Shown: positions 1 to 7,417, counted from the first letter of the stretch. The stretch is DNA of 16,494 nt from JACRBK01 sp964427955 (GCA_964427955.1 CAYRWY010000088.1:1-16494), one strand, 5' to 3'. Numbers and translations: made by a program. The notes: generated from the sequence alone by a model not told the origin.

Positions 1-521
1 TCCAACACCACGCGGCGCACGCCTTCGAGATCGCGCCCGGCGTTGAGTTCGGTGTTGGGCAGCTCGTACTGGGTGCTGACGTTCTCGCAGCCGCCGCCTT
101 TCAACAGCAGGCGGACTTCGATCCCTTCCTCTTCCCATTCGTGAAAATGCATGGTCGGAAAATCGACGCCGGTATTGTCGCCGCTGTTTTTGCCGGTCAG
201 ACCATCGACGGCATTCGGGCGCAGGTAGCCGCGCTGGGTGGCGACGGCGCACGCCCGGCGGATCTGGTCGGCGAGTTGGCGCGTCGAGACGCCTAACGGG
301 TAACTGATCTCGAAAATGGGGGTGCCGGTATCCTGGCAGATAGGGGAGGAGCTGCCGCGGGACATTTCGACGTTTTGCAGGATGGTATCGAGCGCACCCT
401 GCGCGGCGGAGCCGGATTCTTCCTTCTCGCGCGCCTGGCGGAGCGCCTTTTCCATGTCGGCGGGGAGCAGCGTCGAGGTCCGGCGAATCAATTCGACAAA
501 CGCATCAGTGAGGTCTGGCAT
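1..521 (-). CDS. Class I (Fe-S) fumarate hydratase / L-tartrate dehydratase alpha subunit, N-terminal part
   Basis: The frame opens with ATG at 519-521 and runs without a stop for 173 codons to the window edge, so the C-terminus is missing. Residues 59-67 read SPICQDTGT, the conserved cysteine motif of class I fumarases that holds one ligand of the [4Fe-4S] cluster (Cys62). GLTGKNSGDNTG (108-119) and KGGGCENVS (141-149) are also family signatures. The family hydrates fumarate to malate in the TCA cycle, or dehydrates tartrate; this fragment cannot separate the two. A modest AAGGA ribosome site lies about 12 bases upstream of the start. The preceding gene on the same strand ends 62 bp upstream, so co-transcription with the PadR pair is possible but not shown. 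A beta subunit or fused C-terminal domain would be expected just outside the window. Confidence 0.9.
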   Translation of the reverse strand, partial: MPDLTDAFVELIRRTSTLLPADMEKALRQAREKEESGSAAQGALDTILQNVEMSRGSSSPICQDTGTPIFEISYPLGVSTRQLADQIRRACAVATQRGYLRPNAVDGLTGKNSGDNTGVDFPTMHFHEWEEEGIEVRLLLKGGGCENVSTQYELPNTELNAGRDLEGVRRVVL

Positions 522-583
522 CTAGTTTGATCCTTCCACTCTAAGTAAAAGTAATTTATTGAGGTGATCGTATTTTACACGCT

Positions 584-1426
584 CTACGCCAATTGGGCAG
601 GCAGGTGGCGCGATGAAATCCAGGCCCGCATGAACACCAGGCTGATGGCCGGCAGGAGGATCATGGTGTTCAGCGCGAGGAGGAGAAAAAAGTAGAGGAA
701 GTTTCTTCCATCCAGGTACAGCGTGATCAGGTAAAGAAGAGGCGCCATACCTTCAATGATCACGGCTATCGCGAGACCCTTCGCCCGTGGGTTGAGCGCT
801 GGCAGCACACCCACGCCTAGAACGACCAGCCCGGCGCTGCTGGCCAGGATTCCCCCGTCTCTGAGAAGGAACCCCAAGCCCTCCGCCCCATTGGACGCCT
901 TGAGCAGCGTTGGAACCGTGGCCCAGGTATCGCCGACGAGATCCAAGATCGCGGCGCCGACCAGATTGGCCAGCAGCCCGCCCAAGACGATTTTTTTCGC
1001 GGCGTGGTGGCCGACCACCAACCGCCCCATGACGAGCACGACGTAGAACGTCAGGAGCGTCGTCAAGGCGTGATCCGCCGCGTAGAAAATCGAACCGCCC
1101 GCCCCATCCGGCATCAGGAACCGCTGGGGGAGATCGAAATTTTCAAGGAGCAGCAGCAGACACGCCAGCGCCGCTACAAGGTAATGATGGGGGCTGTGGT
1201 GCACGCCGTTGAAACCGCGTGCCACCGCCTGCGGATCGCCCAGCGCGGCCAACGCGCGCTGCTGAGCCGTGGCGGGCGGGATGCCTTGTTCGAGGAGATC
1301 AGCGGTGGTGTCTTCGAAATGGGCGGTCAATTCCGCGCGGATCGAGTCGACCCGCCGTCGTGGGACACCCCGCGTCGCCTGGTCGAGCCAGCGATCCAGA
1401 TTCGCGTAGGGCGTAGAGCCGGTCAC
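584..1426 (-). CDS. Six-helix membrane protein with N-terminal HAAS-like (permease prefix) domain
   Basis: This 280-residue protein starts with GTG. Residues 1-75 are soluble and helical, with the pattern LDRWLDQATRG...ELTAHFED...GDP. That pattern is typical of the HAAS/permease-prefix domain often encoded directly after PadR regulators. About six hydrophobic segments follow (near 83-98, 121-140, 147-166, 195-215, 220-241 and 246-268), so it should sit in the cytoplasmic membrane. The GTG overlaps the TGA of padR as GTGA, and a strong AGGAGG lies 6 bases upstream of it. That spacing is why this start is preferred over a TTG 48 bases further upstream inside padR. Known PadR-HAAS pairs suggest a role in envelope stress or transport control, but no substrate or catalytic motif is visible, so the function is unassigned. 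Confidence 0.8.
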   Translation of the reverse strand: MTGSTPYANLDRWLDQATRGVPRRRVDSIRAELTAHFEDTTADLLEQGIPPATAQQRALAALGDPQAVARGFNGVHHSPHHYLVAALACLLLLLENFDLPQRFLMPDGAGGSIFYAADHALTTLLTFYVVLVMGRLVVGHHAAKKIVLGGLLANLVGAAILDLVGDTWATVPTLLKASNGAEGLGFLLRDGGILASSAGLVVLGVGVLPALNPRAKGLAIAVIIEGMAPLLYLITLYLDGRNFLYFFLLLALNTMILLPAISLVFMRAWISSRHLPAQLA

Positions 1427-1737
1427 GAGGCACCTCCTAACAGCAGGTTCACGGCGTGCGAAAAGCGCTGCCACTCGGCGGTTTGGCGGGCGAGTTCACG
1501 CTGTCCGCTCTCGGTCAGACGGTAGCAGCGCCGCAGCCGCCCATTGACGGTTTCTTCAAACGCCTCGATCAGCCCCCGCTGCTCCAGATCGTGGAGGATG
1601 GGATAGAGCGTGCCCTCGGAGGCCCTCAACACGCCTTCCGAACCCTGTTGGATGTCCTTGAGGATGGTATAGCCATGCCTGGGGCCGGTCGAGAGCACGT
1701 GAAGGATCAGAAGTGGGAGATTGCCTTTGATGTTCAT
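1423..1737 (-). CDS. PadR-family transcriptional regulator
   Basis: This 104-residue protein has the length and layout of the short PadR class: an N-terminal winged helix and a short C-terminal dimerisation helix. Diagnostic segments are LLILHVLSTGPRHGYTI (residues 9-25), the wing region SEGTLYPILHDLEQRGLI (40-57) and RRCYRLTESG (69-78). PadR proteins are usually ligand-responsive repressors of their own operon. The start is supported by GAGG seven bases upstream. The promoter is a perfect -35/-10 pair overlapped by repeated operator-like sequences, so autorepression is likely. It overlaps the following membrane protein gene by 4 bases, and the pair forms one transcription unit. The ligand is unknown; the membrane partner hints at drug or envelope stress. 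Confidence 0.92.
   Translation of the reverse strand: MNIKGNLPLLILHVLSTGPRHGYTILKDIQQGSEGVLRASEGTLYPILHDLEQRGLIEAFEETVNGRLRRCYRLTESGQRELARQTAEWQRFSHAVNLLLGGAS
1433..1438 (-). promoter_or_regulatory. Ribosome binding site deciding the GTG start of the HAAS-like membrane protein
   Basis: On the minus strand this reads AGGAGG, six bases before the GTG at 1424-1426. It lies inside the end of padR, which fits translational coupling of the two genes. Confidence 0.75.
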
Positions 1738-1741
1738 GTCG

Positions 1742-1799
1742 ATACCTCGGATAACAATACATCGGAAACAAAGGTATTATACCCTAGTATCCGATGTAT
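1742..1799. repeat. Operator-like repeats around the padR promoter
   Basis: A 10-base motif occurs three times: ATACCTCGGA (1742-1751), ATACATCGGA (1757-1766) and its exact reverse complement TCCGATGTAT (1790-1799). Copies 1 and 2 are direct repeats 15 bases apart, and copies 2 and 3 form a perfect inverted repeat. The -10 box is embedded in a separate 11-base palindrome, GGTATTATACC (1773-1783). Copy 3 sits in the -35/-10 spacer and copy 1 overlaps the padR ribosome site. ATACAT/ATGTAT half sites resemble known PadR operators, so PadR is the likely binder (inference). Confidence 0.65.
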
Positions 1800-1804
1800 G
1801 TCAA
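1776..1804 (-). promoter_or_regulatory. Consensus sigma-70-type promoter of the padR operon
   Basis: On the minus strand, TTGACA (1799-1804) and TATAAT (1776-1781) are separated by exactly 17 bases, a perfect match to the housekeeping consensus. The predicted transcript starts near 1769, giving a leader of about 30 bases before the padR ATG at 1737. A promoter this strong is normally held down by a repressor, consistent with the overlapping repeats. Confidence 0.8.
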
Positions 1805-1832
1805 TGAATCAAGAGGGGGTTTTAGGGTGCGG

Positions 1833-3272
1833 CTAGCCGGGCAGGCTGGACTGGGAGGTGATGCCACCGCCGGTCATGGCGCGAGCGTCGAGCGCGGCGC
1901 GGGCGTCGGCCTCGGTCATATAGCCGAGTTCGACCACGACTTCCAGGATCGAGCGGTTGGACACCATCGCTTTTTTGGCGACTTCGGCCCCTTTCAGGTA
2001 GCCGATGATCGGATTCAGGGCGGTGACCAGGATCGCGTTTTTGGCGAGCCAGGCGGCGGCTTTCTCACGGTTGGCGGTGAGGCCGGTCACGCACCTGTCG
2101 GTGAAGGCTTTGACCGCGCCGATAGTGACGTGCATCATCTCGAACAGGTTGTGCGCGATGATCGGCATCATCACGTTGAGTTCAAGCTGTCCGGCCTGGG
2201 CGGCCAGGGTGACGGTCAGATCGTTCCCTAAAACGTGGAACATCGCCATGTCCAGCATCTCGGCCAGCACCGGGTTGACCTTACCGGGCATGATGCTCGA
2301 TCCCGGCTGGACGGCGGGCAGGCGCAGCTCATCCAGGCCGGTGGCGGGACCGCTGCTCAGCAGGCGGAAGTCGTTGGCGATGCGGATCAAATCCTGGGCC
2401 AGCGCCCGGATCGCGCCGGAGAAAAAGACGGCATCCTGCATGGACTGCATCGACTCGAACAGGTTGTCGCTCTCGTACAGCTCCAGGCCGGTGAGATCGG
2501 ACAGGGTGCGGATCATGCGGCGGTGATAGTCGGGATGGGCGTTCAGGCCGGTGCCGGTGGCGGTGCCGCCGATGCCGAGCCGCCGCAAGCCTTGCGCGGC
2601 AACCGTGATCTTTTCGATGTCGCGCTCGACGGCTTTGGCGTAAGCGCCGAATTCCTGGCCGAGCCGGACGGGCACGGCGTCCTGCAAATGGGTGCGGCCA
2701 CTTTTCACCACGTCGTCGAATTCGGCGGCTTTGGCTTCCAGGGCGCGCTGGAGACCGGTGAGCGCCGCGATCAACTCGTCCAGACGCCACAAACAGCCCA
2801 GCCGGATGGCGGTCGGGATGGTGTCGTTGGTGGACTGGGCCAGGTTGACGTGATCGTTGGGATGGACGGGTTTTTCGGGATCGGTGATGGCAAAGCCCAA
2901 CATCTGGTTGGCCCGGTTGGCGATCACCTCGTTGGCGTTCATGTTGTGACTGGTACCCGCGCCCGCCTGGAACGGCTCGACCACAAAATGATCGTTCCAC
3001 CGGCCCGCCAGGACTTCGTCGGCAGCGGCCATGATGGCCTGGGCGATCTGCGCCCCGGTCGTGCCGCGCACGTCCTGGAACTGGCCGAGATCGAGATTGA
3101 CCTGGGCGGCGGCACGCTTGATCATGGTCTGCGCCCAGATGAAGGCCGGATAGGGGCGCATCCCGCTGATCGGGAAATTCTGGACGGCGCGCTGAGTCTG
3201 GGCGCCCCACAGCGCGTCGGAGGGGACTTGCATGGCGCCCAGCGAGTCTTTTTCGGTGCGGTAGGTGGTCAT
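1833..3272 (-). CDS. Class II fumarase / aspartase superfamily lyase (fumarate hydratase or aspartate ammonia-lyase)
   Basis: This 479-residue protein is full length for the family, which forms cytoplasmic tetramers that add or remove water or ammonia across fumarate. Visible landmarks are the fumarate-binding GAGTSHNMN (104-112), HPNDHVNLAQSTND (137-150), the acid/base region SGRTHLQDAVP (191-201, with Thr194-His195), and the mobile catalytic loop GSSIMPGKVNP (324-334) with Ser325/Ser326. The MPGKVNP loop and ANRA are fumarase-like. QAGAGTS, SSGP.TGL.E.LP and LN..IG are closer to aspartases, so the substrate is left open. The ATG is supported by GGGAG about 9-12 bases upstream. A promoter-like pair lies about 40-70 bases upstream. 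No terminator hairpin is seen after the stop, and the padR promoter follows directly. Confidence 0.9.
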   Translation of the reverse strand: MTTYRTEKDSLGAMQVPSDALWGAQTQRAVQNFPISGMRPYPAFIWAQTMIKRAAAQVNLDLGQFQDVRGTTGAQIAQAIMAAADEVLAGRWNDHFVVEPFQAGAGTSHNMNANEVIANRANQMLGFAITDPEKPVHPNDHVNLAQSTNDTIPTAIRLGCLWRLDELIAALTGLQRALEAKAAEFDDVVKSGRTHLQDAVPVRLGQEFGAYAKAVERDIEKITVAAQGLRRLGIGGTATGTGLNAHPDYHRRMIRTLSDLTGLELYESDNLFESMQSMQDAVFFSGAIRALAQDLIRIANDFRLLSSGPATGLDELRLPAVQPGSSIMPGKVNPVLAEMLDMAMFHVLGNDLTVTLAAQAGQLELNVMMPIIAHNLFEMMHVTIGAVKAFTDRCVTGLTANREKAAAWLAKNAILVTALNPIIGYLKGAEVAKKAMVSNRSILEVVVELGYMTEADARAALDARAMTGGGITSQSSLPG

Positions 3273-3314
3273 GGTCGTGGATTCTCCCAGGAAGAGCGAA
3301 AGAGTTTCACCGGG

Positions 3315-3344
3315 ATTTTAAGGGGAAGTGGGGGAGGGTGCCAA
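3315..3344 (-). promoter_or_regulatory. Candidate promoter of the fumarase/aspartase gene
   Basis: On the minus strand, TTGGCA (3339-3344) and TAAAAT (3315-3320) are 18 bases apart, 42 bases upstream of the ATG at 3272. It is a good but not perfect sigma-70 match and lies in the 112 bp gap after the DtxR-family gene. Confidence 0.5.
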
Positions 3345-3384
3345 GCGGTGATAGGGGGTTGTACCTGATATGACTATGCGAAGG

Positions 3385-4053
3385 TTAAGGTTGCTGAATC
3401 AAAATGAATTCCGCCACGTGCTGACCGATCATCTGATCACACTCGCCCACTCGCAGCGATACCGGCCCATCGAACGGATCGCGGGCGAGCACCTGAATCT
3501 GTACACCCACCACCAAGCCTTTTTGCGACAGGTAGCGCAGCATGTCCGGCGACTGGTCGCGCACGCTGGCGACGAGGCCGGGGTGATCCAGCGGCCATTC
3601 GGAGAGAGGTGTCAGGTCACGCGGGTAGACGTCGCCTTCGGGGCTGGGGATCGGATCGCCGTGCGGATCGTAGCGCGGATTGCCCAGGAATTCGGCCATG
3701 CGAGTCGCCAACCGCTCGGAGATGGCGTGCTCCAGCCGCTCGGCTTCCTCGTGCACCTCGTCCCAGGTGTAGTCCAGGGCGCGCACCAGGAACAACTCGA
3801 CCAGGCGGTGATGGCGGATGATCTCCAATGCGATGCGCTCGCCCGCCGGAGTCAGGCGCATCCCGTGATACGGCTCGTGCTCGATCAGGCGCGCTTTGGC
3901 GAGCTTCTTCGCCATCTCCGTGGTAGAAGGGGCGCTGATCCTCAGCGTGTCGGCCAGGGTCGAGGTCTGGACGCGAGCCTGTTCCTGCTGGAGCAGGTAG
4001 ACCGCTTTGAGAAAATCCTCGATGGCTTCGCTAAATCCTTCGCCCACAGTCAT
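3385..4053 (-). CDS. DtxR-family metal-dependent regulator (three-domain, MntR-like ligands)
   Basis: This 222-residue protein has the full DtxR layout: a winged helix (about 5-75), a metal-binding and dimerisation domain (75-145), and a C-terminal SH3/FeoA-like domain (150-222). Aligned by eye, the metal ligands are His82, Glu86, His101, Glu105, Glu108 and His109, with Asp13 in the first helix. Iron regulators such as DtxR have Cys at the Glu105 position and Met at the Asp13 position. MntR proteins have Glu and Asp there, so manganese sensing is favoured (inference). Such proteins bind DNA when metal-loaded and usually repress uptake or activate efflux genes; no metal transporter is in view. 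The start has only a weak ribosome site, so an alternative start cannot be excluded. Confidence 0.88.
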   Translation of the reverse strand: MTVGEGFSEAIEDFLKAVYLLQQEQARVQTSTLADTLRISAPSTTEMAKKLAKARLIEHEPYHGMRLTPAGERIALEIIRHHRLVELFLVRALDYTWDEVHEEAERLEHAISERLATRMAEFLGNPRYDPHGDPIPSPEGDVYPRDLTPLSEWPLDHPGLVASVRDQSPDMLRYLSQKGLVVGVQIQVLARDPFDGPVSLRVGECDQMIGQHVAEFILIQQP

Positions 4054-4066
4054 GCTCGATTCTCAT

Positions 4067-4270
4067 AGCCCTCACCCTCGGTCCCTCTCCCATAAAGAAC
4101 GATGGGAGAGGGAAGGCGGTTCTCCCTGAAAGTAGATGCTGTTGGCGAACTACGTGCCAGAGCCTACCTCACCCCCCGGCCCCCCTCTCCGAGGGCGGAG
4201 AGGGGGAGATTGCCACGCCGGAAAAGTCCCCTCGCCAACTCGGTTGGAGAGGGGATTTAGGGGTGAGGCC
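4067..4270. repeat. Intergenic cluster of GC-rich hairpin repeats
   Basis: The 298 bp gap between the DtxR-family and pepF genes holds three related hairpins. The first is CCCTCTCCCAT (4083-4093) with ATGGGAGAGGG (4102-4112), an 11 bp perfect stem. The second is CCCCCTCTCC (4181-4190) with GGAGAGGGGG (4197-4206), a 10 bp stem. The third is CCCCTC (4228-4233) with GAGGGG (4249-4254), enclosing CCAAC/GTTGG. An outer pair, CCTCACCCC (4167-4175) and GGGGTGAGG (4260-4268), encloses the last two. Each carries the same CCTCTCC core, so this is likely a dispersed REP/MITE-like family. It could also terminate or insulate transcripts. Nothing coding is seen here. Confidence 0.75.
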
Positions 4271-4351
4271 GTTTTTCCCCTATGACACGAGATCAGATGC
4301 TTAACTTGACGTCCATTGGGCAATTTATGAACTGCCCCTGCCAGATTGGAC

Positions 4352-6154
4352 TTATCGACGGGCCTGGCGGACGAGTTGTTCGGCGTCGTTGACCATCGCC
4401 TCGATCTCGCCGAGACCTTCCTGCCAGAAGTGCGGATCGGTCAGGTCCACGCCCATCGGCGCGAGGGTCTTTTCCGGCCAGTCGGAACCGCCCGCGCGCA
4501 GCACGTCCAGGTAGCGCGGGGCGAAGGTGCTGCCTTCCTTGCGGTAGCGCGCAAAGAGCGCCATAACCAGCAGCTCGCCAAACGAATAGGCGTAGACGTA
4601 GCCGGGCACGTTCAGGAAGTGGGGGATGTAGCTCCACCACAGGCCGTAATTGTCGGTGAGATCGACACTGCCGACGAACATGGCGCGCTGGGTTTCCAGC
4701 CAGATCTGGCTGAGGCGCGCGCTGCTCAGTTCGCCTTCTTCACGGCGGGCGGTGTGCATCCCGTGCTCGAACCGGTTCATCGAAATCTGGCGGAAGACGG
4801 TGGCGAAGGTGTCTTCGATCTTGTGCGCCAGCATGGCCAGCCGCACTTTAGGATCGGATTCTTTAGCCATGAAATCGCTGAAGACCAACATCTCGCCGAA
4901 AGTCGAGGCCATTTCCGCTGTGGTCAGCGGCGTGTGGGCCTGCAACATGCCCTGCTCGCGCGAAAGGTACTGGTGCACGCCGTGGCCCAATTCGTGGGCG
5001 AGCGTCATCACGTCGCGGGCGCTGCCGGTGTAGTTCATGAAGACGTAAGGATGCGCCGACGGCACGGTCGAGGCGCTGTAGGCCCCGCTGCGCTTGCCCA
5101 TCTTGGGCGGCGCATCGATCCAGGCGCGCTCGAAGAATTCGGTCGCGATCTCGGCCATGCGGGGATGGAAGCGATCATAGGCGCTCAGGACCATCTCGCG
5201 GGCCTGATCCCACCGGTAGCTGCCTTCGGCGGCGGGCAGGGGGGCGTAGCGGTCGTAATCGTAGAGCTTGTCCACGCCGAGCAGTTGGCGCTTGAGGTTG
5301 TAATAACGCGCCACGATGTCATAACGCGACGTGACGGCGTTCACCAGCGCCTCGACCACCTCATCGCTGACTTCGTTAGCCAGGTTGCGCGACGAGACCC
5401 AGGTGGGGTAGTGGCGCAGACGATCCTCCGAGGCTTTTTCGGCGGCCAGGGTGTTGTAGACGTAGGTCAGGACCGACGACTGCTGGCGCAGCACCTGGGT
5501 GAACGCTTCGGCGGCGCGCTGGCGCATGGTCCGATCAGGATCGTAGAGCTTGGCGAGAATGCCCGCCTGGGTGAGATCCTGACCCTCGAAGGGGTAGCGG
5601 GTGTTGCCCATGAATTCGGAGAAGAAGCGGACCCAGGCATCCCGCCCGGTGACGGACTTCTCCGCCAGGATTTTCTCTTCAGCCTCGCTCAGGCGGTGCG
5701 GCTGGTAGCGGCGGGTGGCTTCGAGCCAGTGGTGGTAATGCGCCAGGACGGGGTGAGCGATCATGCCCTCGGCAAAAGCGTCCGGCGCGTTGACCCATTC
5801 CAGGTCGAAGAACACCAGCGTCTGCTGCAAGCGCGAGGTCCATTCGGTGAGCTTCTGGACGAGCGCGCCGTACTTGGGATTGCCCGAATCGGTGGTCCAG
5901 ATCAGGTGGGCGTAGGCTTCGAGCTTGCTGGCCGCTTCGACGATGCCTTCGTACTCGACCACGGCTTCGTATAACTCTTCGGAGTCCAGACTGGCGACCT
6001 TGCCGCGATAAGTCGTCGCGAACTGCCCGGCCCGATCATCGGTGAGGCGGATATCACGGTCAATCGCCGGATCGTCCACCCCGGCATAAAGATCGCTCAA
6101 ATCCCAAAGAACTTCTTCTGCTCCGGTTTGCTGCTCTTTCACTTCAGCGACCAT
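4352..6154 (-). CDS. pepF: Oligoendopeptidase F (M3 family zinc metallopeptidase)
   Basis: This 600-residue protein is the usual length for PepF, a cytoplasmic zinc endopeptidase that cuts oligopeptides of roughly 7-20 residues for peptide recycling. The zinc site is HELGH at residues 387-391, with the third ligand Glu414 in TTAEMAS, 23 residues after the second His, as the family requires. The N-terminal helical lobe (WDLSDLYAG near 15-25) and the C-terminal PGYVYAYSFGELLVMALFARY are also typical. The open frame extends 28 codons further upstream. The chosen start aligns with family N-termini and has AGAAAGG about 12 bases before it, whereas the extension is low-complexity and non-conserved. 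The gene diverges from the aldo/keto reductase across a 230 bp intergenic region. Confidence 0.93.
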   Translation of the reverse strand: MVAEVKEQQTGAEEVLWDLSDLYAGVDDPAIDRDIRLTDDRAGQFATTYRGKVASLDSEELYEAVVEYEGIVEAASKLEAYAHLIWTTDSGNPKYGALVQKLTEWTSRLQQTLVFFDLEWVNAPDAFAEGMIAHPVLAHYHHWLEATRRYQPHRLSEAEEKILAEKSVTGRDAWVRFFSEFMGNTRYPFEGQDLTQAGILAKLYDPDRTMRQRAAEAFTQVLRQQSSVLTYVYNTLAAEKASEDRLRHYPTWVSSRNLANEVSDEVVEALVNAVTSRYDIVARYYNLKRQLLGVDKLYDYDRYAPLPAAEGSYRWDQAREMVLSAYDRFHPRMAEIATEFFERAWIDAPPKMGKRSGAYSASTVPSAHPYVFMNYTGSARDVMTLAHELGHGVHQYLSREQGMLQAHTPLTTAEMASTFGEMLVFSDFMAKESDPKVRLAMLAHKIEDTFATVFRQISMNRFEHGMHTARREEGELSSARLSQIWLETQRAMFVGSVDLTDNYGLWWSYIPHFLNVPGYVYAYSFGELLVMALFARYRKEGSTFAPRYLDVLRAGGSDWPEKTLAPMGVDLTDPHFWQEGLGEIEAMVNDAEQLVRQARR

Positions 6155-6288
6155 GCGACTCTGCAACCTTTCTAAAAAACTGTGTAATACGCGATATTTC
6201 CGGCTGGCGCTGCCCCTTTGTCCGCGTGGGTGCTCCATACGAGGCGCGATGAGATTTTATCACAACCCCGCGGCTTATACCCCTTTTA

Positions 6289-6316
6289 TTGTCCCTCCCA
6301 CAAAACGGATTAGAAT
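6289..6316 (+). promoter_or_regulatory. Candidate promoter of the aldo/keto reductase gene
   Basis: TTGTCC (6289-6294) and TAGAAT (6311-6316) are separated by 16 bases, 68 bases before the chosen ATG. It is the best sigma-70-like pair in the divergent region. No equally convincing pair was found for pepF in the opposite direction. Confidence 0.4.
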
Positions 6317-6370
6317 GAAGGGGGAAGGTTTGATTCGCCCGCTGCTCCATAGACGCTTTCAGCACACCGC

Positions 6371-6376
6371 AGGAGG
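6371..6376 (+). promoter_or_regulatory. Ribosome binding site deciding the aldo/keto reductase start
   Basis: AGGAGG lies 8 bases before the ATG at 6385 but only 2 bases before the in-frame ATG at 6379. The second ATG is therefore the better start. Confidence 0.7.
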
Positions 6377-6384
6377 ACATGATC

Positions 6385-7368
6385 ATGCACTACCGTGAAT
6401 TTGGCCGCACTGGTTGGCAGGTTTCCGAGGTCAGTTTTGGAGCCTGGGCGATTGGCGGATCGTGGGGCAAGGTCGATGATCACGAATCGGTCGCGGCCCT
6501 GCACCGGGCTATCGAACTGGGCGTCAACCTGATCGATACCGCCGACGTGTACGGCGACGGGCACAGCGAGCAGTTGATCGCGCGCGCGCTCAAAGACCAC
6601 CGCGAGCCGGTCCACGTCATTACCAAGGCCGGACGCCGTCTCGATCCGCACGTGGCGAGCGGCTACAACGCCGCCAACCTGACCGCTTTCGTCGAGCGCA
6701 GCCTGCGCAACCTCGACACCGACTGCCTGGAACTGGTGCAGCTCCACTGCCCACCCACCGACGTCTACTACCGGCCTGAGGTGTTCGGCGCGCTGGACGA
6801 CCTGGTGAAGGCCGGGAAGATCCGCTACTACGGCGTGAGCGTGGAAAAAGTCGAAGAGGCGCTCAAGGCCATCGAATACCCCAACGTGCAGAGCGTGCAG
6901 ATCATTTTCAACATGTTCCGCCACCGTCCCGCCGAGCTGTTCTTCCAGGAAGCCAAGCGGCGTAAGGTCGGGATTCTGGCGCGGGTACCACTGGCGAGCG
7001 GGCTGCTCACCGGCAAGCTGACCCGCCAAAGCTCCTTCGAGGCGGACGACCACCGCCACTTCAACCGGCACGGCGAGGCATTCGACCAGGGCGAGACGTT
7101 CTCCGGCGTGGATTTCGAGACGGGCTTGCAGGCGGTCGAAGAACTGCGGGCGCTGGTGCCCGCCGGGACGACGCTGGCGCAGTTCGCGCTGCGCTGGATT
7201 TTGATGTTCGACGCAGTGTCGTGCGTGATCCCCGGCGCAAAACGTCCCGCGCAGGCGGAAGACAACATCCGAGCGGCGGATCTGCCCGCGCCGAGCGATG
7301 CGGCAATGGCGCAGGTGCGCGCGATCTACGACCGGTCGATCCGGGCGCAGGTGCATCACCGCTGGTAG
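6385..7368 (+). CDS. Aldo/keto reductase
   Basis: This 327-residue NADPH-dependent oxidoreductase has the (beta/alpha)8 fold and is soluble. The catalytic tetrad is visible: Asp51 and Tyr56 in DTADVYG, Lys81 in ITKAGRR, and His121 in LQLHCPP. The C-terminal CVIPGAKRPAQAEDN is the cofactor phosphate-binding segment. It resembles the YghZ/YajO/Tas-like bacterial reductases (e.g. RVPLASGLLTGKL). The natural substrate cannot be read from sequence; general carbonyl detoxification or sugar metabolism is typical. It is preceded by its own candidate promoter and is separated from the following STAS gene by 95 bp, so it is probably a separate unit. Confidence 0.92.
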   Translation: MHYREFGRTGWQVSEVSFGAWAIGGSWGKVDDHESVAALHRAIELGVNLIDTADVYGDGHSEQLIARALKDHREPVHVITKAGRRLDPHVASGYNAANLTAFVERSLRNLDTDCLELVQLHCPPTDVYYRPEVFGALDDLVKAGKIRYYGVSVEKVEEALKAIEYPNVQSVQIIFNMFRHRPAELFFQEAKRRKVGILARVPLASGLLTGKLTRQSSFEADDHRHFNRHGEAFDQGETFSGVDFETGLQAVEELRALVPAGTTLAQFALRWILMFDAVSCVIPGAKRPAQAEDNIRAADLPAPSDAAMAQVRAIYDRSIRAQVHHRW

Positions 7369-7387
7369 GGCGAGGGGGAAGCAAAAA

Positions 7388-7417
7388 TTTCCCTCCGGAC
7401 GCGAAAAGACCTACAAT
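7388..7417 (+). promoter_or_regulatory. Weak candidate promoter for the STAS/kinase-phosphatase operon
   Basis: TACAAT (7412-7417) is a good -10 box, 46 bases before the STAS start. The matching -35 position reads TTCCCT or TTTCCC, a poor match, so this may need an activator or an alternative sigma factor. It is listed because no better promoter is seen in the 95 bp gap. Confidence 0.3.

Noticed and set aside
262..544. The WD40 repeats of the TIR protein considered as a DNA-level tandem repeat
   Set aside because: The blades (encoded within 14428-15281) are diverged at the nucleotide level, so they are protein repeats rather than a recent DNA array; the coordinates given here are protein residues.
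2235..3368. Long plus-strand frame (377 codons) opposite the fumarase/aspartase gene
   Set aside because: It is antisense to a clearly conserved enzyme; its Gly/His/Asp-rich translation has no family motif and arises from GC-rich codon bias.
4306..4331. TTGACG followed by TATGA as a plus-strand promoter
   Set aside because: The spacer is only 14 bases and no plus-strand gene follows.
4346..5974. Long plus-strand frame (542 codons) opposite pepF
   Set aside because: It lies fully antisense to an intact M3 peptidase with an HELGH zinc site; the translation is low-complexity and has no ribosome site.
6155..6238. 28-codon N-terminal extension of pepF
   Set aside because: The family starts near the inner ATG, the extension is basic and non-conserved, and the inner ATG has AGAAAGG upstream.
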